NCBI RefSeq assembly: GCF_003340345.1
Contig: NZ_PPTQ01000008.1
Span: forward strand, 82,445-146,444
Source: Paraeggerthella hongkongensis
GTDB taxonomy: Bacteria > Actinomycetota > Coriobacteriia > Coriobacteriales > Eggerthellaceae
Length of the DNA stretch: 64,000 bases
Direction: 5' to 3'
The notes beneath the pieces are model-generated. The model saw only the letters and a program-made list of their open reading frames with translations, had not been told where the DNA came from and did no database searches. Position numbers and translations under genes: made by a program. Shown piece after piece: positions 46,904 through 54,281 of the stretch (positions within the stretch are counted from its first letter, which is position 1; the number at the start of each line of letters is the position of its first letter).

Positions 46904-48817
46904 CTACAGCGCAGCTTCGCGAATCTTCTCGACCAGCTGCTCGACCGGCCAGGAGCCCAGGTCGCCCTCGTGACGGTCGCGGACCGACACGGTGCCCTCC
47001 TCGATCTCCTTGTCGCCCATGACCACCATGTACGGGATCTTCTGGCTCTGCGCCTTGGCGATCTTCACGCGCATGGGCTCGTTCTGGTCGTACACCTCCA
47101 CGCGACCGCCTGCCGCCTTGAGCTTTTTGGCCAGGTCGGCAGCCGCATCCTTATGACGGTCGGCGATGGGCAGCACGACCACCTGCACGGGAGCCAGCCA
47201 CAGCGGCAGCGCGCCGGCGTAGTGCTCGATCAGGATGCCCAGGAAGCGCTCGATGGAGCCGAAGATGGCGCGGTGGAGCATCCAGGGACGCTCTTCGGTG
47301 TTGTCCTCGGTGCGATAGGTCAGGCCGAAACGCTCCGGCATGTTGAAGTCGACCTGCACGGTGGAGCACTGCCAAGTACGGCCGATGGCGTCTTTCACCT
47401 TGATGTCGATCTTGGGACCGTAGAACGCACCGTCGCCCTCGTTGATGTCGTACGCCAAGCCGTGGCGCGCGCATGCTTCCTTGAGCGCGTTGGTGGCGTG
47501 CTCCCACATGTCGTCGGTGCCGATGCTCTTTTCGGGGCGCGTGGAAATCTCGGCCTCGTAGGCGAACCCGAACGTGGACATGATGTGGTCCACGATGTCG
47601 AGGATGGCCACCACCTCGTCCACCACCTGGTCGCGCGTGCAGAACACGTGCGCGTCGTCCTGGGTGAAGCCGCGGGCGCGCAGAAGGCCGTGCACCACGC
47701 CGCTCATCTCGTGGCGGTACACGGTGCCGAATTCGAAGTAGCGCAGAGGCAGGTCACGGTAGGAATGAAGCTCGTTTTTGTACAGCATGACGTGGCCCGG
47801 GCAGTTCATGGGCTTCACGGCGTACTCGGTCAAACGCGGGTCTTCCTCGGTTCCCTCGTTGATGTTGAAGAAGTACATGTTCTCTTTGTAGAAGCCGTAA
47901 TGGCCGCTGGTCTTCCACACGTCGGCGTTGTACACGTGCGGGGTGATGACCTCTTCGTAGCCGCGGTCGTACAGATCGCGGCGCAGCCATTCCTGCATGG
48001 TGCGGATGACGCGCGCGCCCTTGGGCAGGTACATGGGCAGGCCCACGCCCGCCAGGGGATCCATGGTGTAGATGCCCAGCTCGCGGCCCAGTTTACGATG
48101 GTCGCGCTTCTCGGCCTCCTCCAGGTTGTGCAGGTGCTCTTCAAGCTCGGCCTTCTTGAAGAACGCGGTGCCGTAGATGCGCGTGAGCATTTCGCGCTCG
48201 GCGTCGCCGCGCCAGTAGGCGCCGGCCAGCTTGGTCAGCTTGAACGCGCCCACCTTGCCGGTGGAGGGCAGGTGCGGGCCGCGGCACAGGTCGGTGAAGC
48301 TGCCGATGGTGTAGGTGGTGATGGCCTCGTCCTCGGGCAGCTCGGCGATGAGCTCCAGCTTGAACGCCTGGCCGGCGAACAGCTCCTCAGCTTCGGCGCG
48401 CGTAACTTCGCGGCGCTCGAAGGGTTCGTCGGCCTTCACGATTTCGGCCATGCGCGCCTCGATCGCGGCGAAGTCGTCGGGCGACAGCGCGCGGTCGAGC
48501 TTGATGTCGTAGTAGAAGCCGTCCTCGATAGCCGGCCCTACGCCGAATTGCACGTCGCCGTACAGGTCGACGAGCGCGGCGGCCATGACGTGCGCGGTCG
48601 AGTGGCGCAGAAGCTCCAGGGCCTCGGGGCTCTTGGCGGTCACGATGGACACCTGTGCGCCGTCGGTCACGGGGGCGCTCAGATCGACGGCATTGCCGTC
48701 GACGACGCCGCCGAGCGCGGCTTTTGCCAGGCCGGCGCCGATGGACGCGGCCACGTCGGCAACGGTAGCGCCTTCGGCCAACTCTTTAACGGAGCCGTCG
48801 GGTAGTACGATGTTCAT
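46904..48817 (-). CDS. thrS: threonine-tRNA ligase
   Basis: Enzyme of 637 residues. N-terminal TGS domain (about 1-60), editing domain with HSTAHVMAAAL (HxxxH), class II core with MNCPGHVMLYKNE and RYFEFGTVYRHE, and a C-terminal anticodon-binding domain (VVVLPIADRHKDAA). The ATG at 48817 has AGGAAAGGA upstream. The leader to the preceding terminator is only about 95 bases and shows no T-box landmark. Confidence 0.96.
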   Translation of the reverse strand: MNIVLPDGSVKELAEGATVADVAASIGAGLAKAALGGVVDGNAVDLSAPVTDGAQVSIVTAKSPEALELLRHSTAHVMAAALVDLYGDVQFGVGPAIEDGFYYDIKLDRALSPDDFAAIEARMAEIVKADEPFERREVTRAEAEELFAGQAFKLELIAELPEDEAITTYTIGSFTDLCRGPHLPSTGKVGAFKLTKLAGAYWRGDAEREMLTRIYGTAFFKKAELEEHLHNLEEAEKRDHRKLGRELGIYTMDPLAGVGLPMYLPKGARVIRTMQEWLRRDLYDRGYEEVITPHVYNADVWKTSGHYGFYKENMYFFNINEGTEEDPRLTEYAVKPMNCPGHVMLYKNELHSYRDLPLRYFEFGTVYRHEMSGVVHGLLRARGFTQDDAHVFCTRDQVVDEVVAILDIVDHIMSTFGFAYEAEISTRPEKSIGTDDMWEHATNALKEACARHGLAYDINEGDGAFYGPKIDIKVKDAIGRTWQCSTVQVDFNMPERFGLTYRTEDNTEERPWMLHRAIFGSIERFLGILIEHYAGALPLWLAPVQVVVLPIADRHKDAAADLAKKLKAAGGRVEVYDQNEPMRVKIAKAQSQKIPYMVVMGDKEIEEGTVSVRDRHEGDLGSWPVEQLVEKIREAAL

Positions 48818-48912
48818 AGCAGTTCCTTTCCTGTGCCGGGTGCGCACAAAGCACCTGCACGATCGGTTCCCGGCGGGCGCGCCTTTCGCACCCTGCCGTT
48901 GGGACGAAACAA

Positions 48913-48942
48913 CGAAGCCGCCCCTGGTTCGAGGCGGCTTCG
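48913..48942 (-). terminator. terminator between zinc-ribbon gene and thrS
   Basis: Ten-base stem CGAAGCCGCC/GGCGGCTTCG with a ten-base loop, then TTGTTT on the minus strand, 17 bases after the stop of the zinc-ribbon gene. Confidence 0.65.
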
Positions 48943-48958
48943 ATGAACGCGAAGAATG

Positions 48959-49507
48959 TTATTGCATGCCCTGCTCGGGATGAGCGGGACGTGCCTGCCT
49001 CGACTGTTGGGGCGCCGCCTGCTGCGGCTGCTGCGTTCGCGCGGGGCGCTGCTGCGGAGCGCGACGAGCGCGAGGGCCGCCGGACACCGGCGTGGCGCAG
49101 TAGGGACACACGGTCCAGGTGGGATCGAGGGCGTGGTTGCAGGTGCCGCACAGGTTCTTCAGACGCTGGTGGCAGTTCGGGCACAGCACGAAGTCGGCCT
49201 CTACCGGATAGCCGCAGTTCGCGCATTCGCCGTACTTCATGAGCTCGCGCTGCTTGAGAGCGATTTCGAGCTCTTGCTCGTCACGGTCGATTTGCAGCAG
49301 CGGCGGGCGGAGCAGGCAGTACGCGATAACGCCCAAAAGAGGAATGAGCGCCACGATAGCCCACACGTACCAGTACGATCCGCGCAGGTACGCGTCGCGA
49401 ACTACCCAGACGATAGAGAGTACGTACAGGATGACGAGCAGCACCACGACCACGGTGAAAGCGGCCTGCAGCTCGGGCGTCCACAGCTGGGACAGCAGTT
49501 CGTTCAT
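48959..49507 (-). CDS. membrane protein with double zinc ribbon
   Basis: Protein of 182 residues from ATG 49507 (GAGGT upstream). Two transmembrane helices (about 15-35 and 45-65, the second WAIVALIPLLGVIAYCLLRP) resemble the PLDc_N type; a cytoplasmic tail has CANCGYPVEADFVLCPNCHQ and CGTCNHALDPTWTVCPYC, two zinc ribbons (DZANK-like). The last 35 residues are Gln/Pro/Ala/Arg-rich. Function unknown; domain order is common in Actinobacteria. Confidence 0.8.
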   Translation of the reverse strand: MNELLSQLWTPELQAAFTVVVVLLVILYVLSIVWVVRDAYLRGSYWYVWAIVALIPLLGVIAYCLLRPPLLQIDRDEQELEIALKQRELMKYGECANCGYPVEADFVLCPNCHQRLKNLCGTCNHALDPTWTVCPYCATPVSGGPRARRAPQQRPARTQQPQQAAPQQSRQARPAHPEQGMQ

Positions 49508-49800
49508 GTCAACCTCGTTTTCTTGTATCAGCTTAACGCCAGCGATCGTGCGCGTGTTCCCCCATGGAAAGCGCACGCTCATCGCACGGTACAAGCACCC
49601 GAAACGCCCGATACATGCACACGACCAGTCATTATAGCAAAGATGTCAAAAAGCGAGCAGTTGTGGAGTTAATTTCCGCAAGCCGAGGGGTCGAGGGCTG
49701 GGTTGGGAGCTGTGGGCTGGGAGCCGATTCGCGAGGCGGCCATCCGGGCGAGCGACGATGACGAGCGCGCGATCGGAACGGCGACGCCCCAGGTGCGGCT

Positions 49801-50178
49801 CGAGTTCAGCCGAGAGCGCTGGATTCGAGCGAGAAGCGCACTGGATGCGCGTTGGATCCGCGCTAGATTCTCGCTAGATCCGTGCAAGGTCCGCGCTGGG
49901 CCCGCGCTGGAACCGCGAGAAATCGCAGATGACCCGCGCTGGACGCACGTCATCTGCGCGCTAGGTCGAGGCGCTATCATAAAGGGACGGATCACCAGGC
50001 GGCAAGGCTCCGCGCCCCTTTCCACCCATGCCCCCGACGAAGGAAAAAACGGGAGGAGGTGGACGCCATGACCGATTTGGCTTTGTTCGCGGCTGCGCTG
50101 CAGCTGCTTTCCAGCGTTATCGTGCTTGTTGCGGTAATAGTGGAGCGGCTCCCAATCCGAAAGGACGGGGAGCCGTAA
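49801..50178 (+). repeat. direct repeat, copy 1, ending in a small hydrophobic-peptide gene
   Basis: The last 300 or so bases before and into the peptide gene are closely matched near the end of the window (63701-64000). Shared landmarks are GCTAGATTCTCGCTAGATCC (49862-49881), CGCTGGACGCACGTCATCTG, TATCAT, GGACGGATCACCAGGCGGC, CCTTTCCACCCATGCCCCCG and GGGAGGAGGTGGACGCC before ATG. The 5' half is built of diverged 11-12-base units around CGCTGGATCC/CGCTAGATCC, and the copies differ by about 11 bases there. It fills the gap 49508-50067; bases 49508-49800 hold nothing else I can name. Confidence 0.85.
50068..50178 (+). CDS. 36-residue hydrophobic peptide (repeat-borne, type I toxin-like)
   Basis: The peptide starts MTDLALFAAALQLLSSVIVL, continues VAVIVERL and ends in a charged tail (RKDGEP). 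One transmembrane helix (about 4-25) with a basic C-terminus matches the shape of Fst/Ldr-like or holin-like toxic peptides. The ribosome-binding site GGGAGGAGGTGG is exceptionally strong, and TCCACC 42 bases upstream of the ATG can pair with its GGTGGA, so the leader may mask it. The same start (MTDLAL) recurs in copy 2. A hairpin CGGCTCCC/GGGAGCCG overlaps the last codons. Toxicity and an antisense RNA are inference only. Confidence 0.6.
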   Translation: MTDLALFAAALQLLSSVIVLVAVIVERLPIRKDGEP

Positions 50179-50335
50179 ACAAAAAAGCCAAACCGCCGAA
50201 GCGATCCGAGAGCCGTGGGGAGTAAGCGCTCCCTGCGGCTCGCAACGTAGTATACGCGAAAAGCAAACGCCGGTTCAAGCGTCAAGCGGGCGAATCAACG
50301 ATATCGCCTCGAGAGACCCCACGAAGCGTAAAACG

Positions 50336-50357
50336 AATCCGGAAAGATTCCCGGATT
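50336..50357 (-). terminator. hairpin at the end of the XRE gene
   Basis: AATCCGG/CCGGATT stem overlapping the stop codon region of the 50357-50569 gene, followed by GTTTTA on the minus strand. Confidence 0.45.
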
Positions 50358-50569
50358 TAACGCTCGTCGGGAACGTACTCCATAATGTCGCCCGGCTGCA
50401 CGTCGAAGCGTTCGCAAATGCGAAGAATCGTGTCCGTGGTGACAGACTCGCCTTTGGAGAGCTTGGCGATGGTGACGGTGGACAACCCGACTTCTTCTCG
50501 AAGGTCGGTTCTCTTGTAGCCGCGACATTCGAGCATGTCGAACAACTTGAAATACTGGATAGACGCCAT
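50357..50569 (-). CDS. small XRE/Cro-CI-type regulator
   Basis: Protein of 70 residues consisting of one helix-turn-helix (HTH_26 type): KLFDMLECRGYKRTDLREEV, then GLSTVTIAKLSKGESVTTDT and ILRICERFDVQPGDIMEYVP. TAGGAGG precedes the ATG. The 40-base palindrome at 50655-50694 upstream is a likely operator and provides its promoter on the minus strand. Orphan regulator at the edge of the polysaccharide locus. Confidence 0.88.
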   Translation of the reverse strand: MASIQYFKLFDMLECRGYKRTDLREEVGLSTVTIAKLSKGESVTTDTILRICERFDVQPGDIMEYVPDER

Positions 50570-50637
50570 GAATTCCTCCTACCTGATCAGGGTATCAGAA
50601 TTCACTTTCCAGACTGCGAGAAAACTTCGTCCGTAGC

Positions 50638-50711
50638 TTTACCTCACATGCACACTCCTCTATAATATTTGAATATTCAAATATTATAGAGGAGCCGGGA
50701 ACCATGTACAA
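50638..50711. promoter_or_regulatory. two face-to-face promoters sharing a 40-bp perfect palindrome
   Basis: A perfect 40-base palindrome (50655-50694; each half CTCCTCTATAATATTTGAAT or its complement) carries TATAAT on both strands. Plus strand: TTTACC (50638-50643), 17-base spacer, TATAAT (50661-50666), reading towards the gene at 50704. Minus strand: TTGTAC (50711-50706), 17-base spacer, TATAAT (50688-50683), reading towards the XRE gene; its -35 overlaps the start codon of the plus-strand gene. The predicted start points are only a few bases apart and the transcripts cross, so the promoters should exclude each other. Confidence 0.65.
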
Positions 50712-50913
50712 GACAGCACCCGCAATTGAAACAAAGCTGGAAGCCCTCGACGAGCTCGCCGATGTCAGCATGACCCTTAACGGCCTGGCATCCCTCTCTC
50801 TTTCGCTCGCGAACAGCGGCATGCACGAGCCCGACGCCATACGGTTGGTTTCTTATCTGCTGGGCTACTGCGCGCTCACGACCGAGACCGCGCTAAAGAA
50901 CTTGGACACTTAG
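50704..50913 (+). CDS. small protein of unknown function
   Basis: Protein of 69 residues, mostly helical and acidic (MYKTAPAIETKLEALDELAD; SLANSGMHEPDAIRLVSYLL), with no transmembrane helix or known motif. GAGGAG nine bases before the ATG is part of the 40-base palindrome. It is divergently arranged with the XRE gene and likely controlled by it. I do not recognise a family. Confidence 0.6.
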   Translation: MYKTAPAIETKLEALDELADVSMTLNGLASLSLSLANSGMHEPDAIRLVSYLLGYCALTTETALKNLDT

Positions 50914-51756
50914 CAGAAAACACGTGGCGCACCGCCACCATCGAGACAGCTCGCGCAAAGCACAACAATGGAGAGAAACACGGCTGCTTACGACAAAAAA
51001 GCACAACGCGTTCCATAAAAATCAGGAATATTTCTTCAGATCAGCCCAACTCAGCTGAAAATCAATCCTTCGGTAAGGTTCTATAAATAAACGTGCGCAC
51101 TTGATCACAAATCCTCTCTTCAAAGAGAAATTCCCAAAAGCGATCCAAGATATACGCAATAGCCGAAATCCATTAACGCGCCGATTGATCGAAATGCTCT
51201 TATCGGCCGAAGAACATGAAAATCAGCAACGGATCAAAACGTTCGCTCATACATCACAAGGGCAAGTCCGGAAGAACTCACAAGCGACAAAGTGCGACTC
51301 CCGAGAGCCGCCGTTCAATGGATATCGAAACAGCGCTAGCCAACAGCAAGAACAATCGGTGATCTAGACGTCTTTAGTTCAGGCATTGCACGCACAAGAA
51401 GCACGATGTGGGCAGTACGGCCGGAATGTTTCTTCGGTTCTGCCACCTTTCTCGCATACGAATCAAGCAAATTGAGATCTTCGTCCTATTGATTATTTTC
51501 AAGGATTAGTCGCGTCGTCTCGGGTGCGGCCACATCGCCCATCCGGCATGGGATCTCATCCATTTTCGAATTGCTTGCGCTTACATCTTCGGCAACGTCG
51601 ATTTCCTCATATTCACCTCATCAGTCAACAAAGCCGCAATGTTATGATCTGTCCTATCCATGGCGACGTTCATACGAGCCCCTCCGAGTCGGGTACACAG
51701 ACCGCGCTCAATATTGCAAATGCAGGTTGATGAAGGGACGAAATGCGACGCTTGCG
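50914..51756. other. AT-richer gene-poor stretch at the end of the polysaccharide locus
   Basis: The 843 bases between the small protein gene and the acetyltransferase are clearly lower in GC than the surroundings and contain no recognisable gene. The only ORFs are 51101-51367 (+) and a 30-codon minus-strand ORF at 51581-51673 with a GGAGGGG before its ATG. Base composition suggests foreign or decayed DNA. Confidence 0.5.
51101..51367 (+). CDS. doubtful ORF in AT-rich region
   Basis: An 88-codon frame from TTG (FPKAIQDIRNSRNPLTRRLI, then polar Gln/Ser-rich residues). No clear ribosome-binding site, no recognised domain and atypical composition. It may be a fragment or not a gene at all. Confidence 0.2.
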   Translation: MITNPLFKEKFPKAIQDIRNSRNPLTRRLIEMLLSAEEHENQQRIKTFAHTSQGQVRKNSQATKCDSREPPFNGYRNSASQQQEQSVI

Positions 51757-52245
51757 TCAATGACGCACGGTTCGGGTATCCTGCTTGGAGTACACCGTCA
51801 CATTAGGCGGAACGTCATGCGATACAATCGTCCCTGCACCCACGATAGCGTTGTCCCCGATCGTTACCCCCTTCAACACGACGACGTTCGCACCGAGCCA
51901 GACGTTGCTGCCGATGGTCACCGGCTTCGTTTCCATTCCTTGTTTCTTGTAAGCGATATCGGAGCGGTCATGGCCGTGATCGAAATCGAACACCTGCACG
52001 TTCGGCCCGAAAAGACAGTCGTCTCCAATCTCTATATGCTCATGAGCGATTATCTTGCAGCCGTAATTGAAGAACGCACCTCTCCCAAGATGCATTCGCC
52101 CATGTGGACCAAGCCGGCAGAAAAACGGATTGCGAAAACTGATCGGACCCCCGACATCGAGTCTCGATCCGTAACGACTTCGAAGAAATGCCATCTTCAC
52201 CAACCGGTACAGCTTGCATACAAGCCTTTCTACGAACTCCATCAT
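51757..52245 (-). CDS. hexapeptide-repeat O-acetyltransferase
   Basis: Protein of 162 residues of the LbH/maltose-acetyltransferase type: GPISFRNPFFCRLG, FNYGCKIIAHEHIEIGDDC, then GPNVQVFDFDHGHDRSD with the catalytic-type His, and the C-terminal VWLGANVVVLKGVTIGDNAI. Likely adds an acetyl group to the surface polysaccharide. Its ATG overlaps the ferredoxin-gene stop as ATGA. It is the last gene of the polysaccharide operon. Confidence 0.88.
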   Translation of the reverse strand: MMEFVERLVCKLYRLVKMAFLRSRYGSRLDVGGPISFRNPFFCRLGPHGRMHLGRGAFFNYGCKIIAHEHIEIGDDCLFGPNVQVFDFDHGHDRSDIAYKKQGMETKPVTIGSNVWLGANVVVLKGVTIGDNAIVGAGTIVSHDVPPNVTVYSKQDTRTVRH

Positions 52246-52607
52246 GCGCCGCTCCTGTTCTTAAACACGCAGATATCGATGCATCTCGAACACCCGATAC
52301 ACGCTGCGGCATCGACGACCGGATAATCGAAGCCCTCTTCATCGGGCTCCAGCGCGATGGCGCCTTGCGGGCACGCGAATGCGCAGGCGCTGCAGCCGCA
52401 GCATTCGCTGCGCCGCGCGTACAGCTCCGGCAACCTGCCGCGACGCTTCGCATCCACCGTTTCGAGGTTTCTAAACCGCGTGGACCGATGAGGGTGATAG
52501 CCGAAAGACGTATCGAGCCTCGTGCCGTCGCGGTACGCGTATTGGTCGTTGTCCGGCAAGCACCACGATCCCCGAAGATCGACGCTCTTTGCTGAAAACA
52601 ATCCCAT
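52242..52607 (-). CDS. two-cluster ferredoxin-like protein (detached N-terminal half of an FrhB-type protein)
   Basis: Protein of 121 residues. A polar N-terminal part with no known motif precedes a 2x4Fe-4S domain: CCGCSACAFACPQGAI and CIGCSRCIDICVF. In polysaccharide loci such a domain is normally the first 70 residues of a single protein whose rest is FrhB-like; the conserved EEGFDYPVVDAAACIGC linker is present, but the frame then ends. The FrhB-like part is the separate gene just upstream (52623). Start at ATG 52607 with GGAG five bases before. Confidence 0.75.
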   Translation of the reverse strand: MGLFSAKSVDLRGSWCLPDNDQYAYRDGTRLDTSFGYHPHRSTRFRNLETVDAKRRGRLPELYARRSECCGCSACAFACPQGAIALEPDEEGFDYPVVDAAACIGCSRCIDICVFKNRSGA

Positions 52608-52622
52608 GTGCACTCCGATCTC

Positions 52623-54281
52623 CTAAAGACGATGCAAGAGCCGTTTGACGCGTGCTCCCGCGAACCAAGCCCGCGTCGGCAGGAACCGAAACCGCTTCAT
52701 CATGCCGTCGTACCCGTCCGAGCAAAGCGACTCCCATACGAGCTCCCTCGGTTGGGCGCACGATGAAGGACGCGACAGCATCGGATTGCCGGGAAGCGCC
52801 TCTTCCAAGGAAGATATGCACGCGTCGATCTCGCAACGCTTCGTGGCGTCAAAGCCCATCGGGGTGTTGGCGAGAACGAGCGAGACCCCCAAATCGTCTG
52901 AGAATGCCGCGATCCCCGTGCGCTCGATGCCCCAGAAGTCAGCGATGGTCACATCGGAAGAACGATTCGAGGTCGTGTAGGGGCATGCGTAACAGGAAGG
53001 TCGAAGCATTCTGTTTCCGTAAAACAGCCTTTTCCAGGACTCGACCATGCGACTCCCCTGTTGAACGTTTCCATCATCGCACGTCACAGCCTCACAATGC
53101 CTCCATCCGCGATTCTTGGGCCGGTGGTTGTACGCAACCACCTTGCGACCCAACCGTCGCTCGAGAAACCGGAGATGCGCGGCGAACAGGCCGGGGGACG
53201 GCACGCCATGGCAGATAAGGTCAGCAGTCAACAGCCCCTCCCCCATCTCGCCGCACGCGTGGCGCACGGCGTCAACCTGGCAAGGCGTGCCCGTGAAAAG
53301 GACCGGCCGACTCGAGGAGAGATCAGCGCTCACCAGGGCAATCGTCGAACCCATATCGCTCTGGGAATACTTCGATCCCATGCAGCGTTCGCATTCCTCC
53401 AGCGTCTCGCACCGAACATGACAGGCTTTGAGATCGTCGTCGAACGCGCATCCGTAGACAACGCCTCCTCGACCAATCATGTAATCGGCGAGCGCATAGA
53501 ACATACCTCCCGACGAGCTTTTCGCCCGCACTTCGTCTGAGCGATGTTTCGCCGCGAACACCAGCGGAAAATCCTCGTCTCGCACATGATCAAGATCGAT
53601 AATCGCATCCATTCCTATGCCCTCCTCTCCTTCGAACCCCTTTCGCCCGCCCCTGCTCCGAAGAACAGGAAGCACCGCATCCTTAAGCGACCGTCTCGCC
53701 CCAAGGACGCCAACGCTCTCGCAAGCCGCGCCAAACCCATCCTCCACCAGCGCTTCCCAAAACCCATCATGCAAACGGGATGCTTGAGGCGGGTGGCAGA
53801 GCATAGGCTGTTCTGGGTTCGCACAAAGGGAGGGCGAGCTGTCCACAAGATTCAACGAATGCGAAGCCCCCTTTAGGAAGCGAAGACCGTTCGCGGTGTT
53901 CGCGAAAAGGCAAGACACGCCTCTATCGTCAGCGATGCCCGGATGAGCTCTTTCGACCCCCCAGTAATCGCCCATCGACAGATCGCCGGGACGAACGACC
54001 GAGTGGTACGCGCATTCCAAGCAGCTCGGTCGCAGCATCATCTTGTTCCAGACACGCTTCCAGGCTCTTGTTCGCACGGTCGCCTCCTCGAACGACCCAT
54101 CGTCGTACACCGCCCGTTCCTCGTATAGACCCCTAGGGGTGTGCCCGCGATGTCGATATCCGACAACGCGCTTCCCTGTGCATGCTTCGAGCCATTCCAC
54201 GTAGGAACGAAAGCCCTTCGGCGACGGAACGTCTAAACAAACCAGATCGCAGGCGATCAAACCGTTCGCCTTATCGCTCAT
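52623..54281 (-). CDS. FrhB/FdhB-like protein with an extra N-terminal copy of the C-terminal domain
   Basis: Protein of 552 residues. Residues about 1-190 correspond to only the C-terminal domain of the coenzyme F420 hydrogenase beta-like family (ACDLVCLDVPSPKGF; MMLRPSCLECAYHSV; DLSMGDYWGVE). Residues about 220-552 are a complete catalytic part (SSSGGMFYALADYMIGRGGV; VLFTGTPCQVDAVRHA; ADLICHGVPSPGLF; MLRPSCYACPYTTSNRSSDV), but without the N-terminal ferredoxin domain. A GAGGAGG plus ATG at the internal junction suggests two genes joined in frame. Start at 54281 overlaps the flippase stop as ATGA. Such proteins accompany pyruvyl transferases; their reaction is unknown. Confidence 0.75.
   Translation of the reverse strand: MSDKANGLIACDLVCLDVPSPKGFRSYVEWLEACTGKRVVGYRHRGHTPRGLYEERAVYDDGSFEEATVRTRAWKRVWNKMMLRPSCLECAYHSVVRPGDLSMGDYWGVERAHPGIADDRGVSCLFANTANGLRFLKGASHSLNLVDSSPSLCANPEQPMLCHPPQASRLHDGFWEALVEDGFGAACESVGVLGARRSLKDAVLPVLRSRGGRKGFEGEEGIGMDAIIDLDHVRDEDFPLVFAAKHRSDEVRAKSSSGGMFYALADYMIGRGGVVYGCAFDDDLKACHVRCETLEECERCMGSKYSQSDMGSTIALVSADLSSSRPVLFTGTPCQVDAVRHACGEMGEGLLTADLICHGVPSPGLFAAHLRFLERRLGRKVVAYNHRPKNRGWRHCEAVTCDDGNVQQGSRMVESWKRLFYGNRMLRPSCYACPYTTSNRSSDVTIADFWGIERTGIAAFSDDLGVSLVLANTPMGFDATKRCEIDACISSLEEALPGNPMLSRPSSCAQPRELVWESLCSDGYDGMMKRFRFLPTRAWFAGARVKRLLHRL

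Noticed and set aside
48818..48912. T-box leader for thrS
   Set aside because: Only about 95 bases separate the preceding terminator from thrS, and none of the AGTA, GAGAGCC or T-box landmarks is present.
51581..51673. 30-codon minus-strand ORF with GGAGGGG before its ATG
   Set aside because: Short, no recognisable features, in a decayed AT-rich stretch; the ribosome-binding-like sequence alone is not enough.
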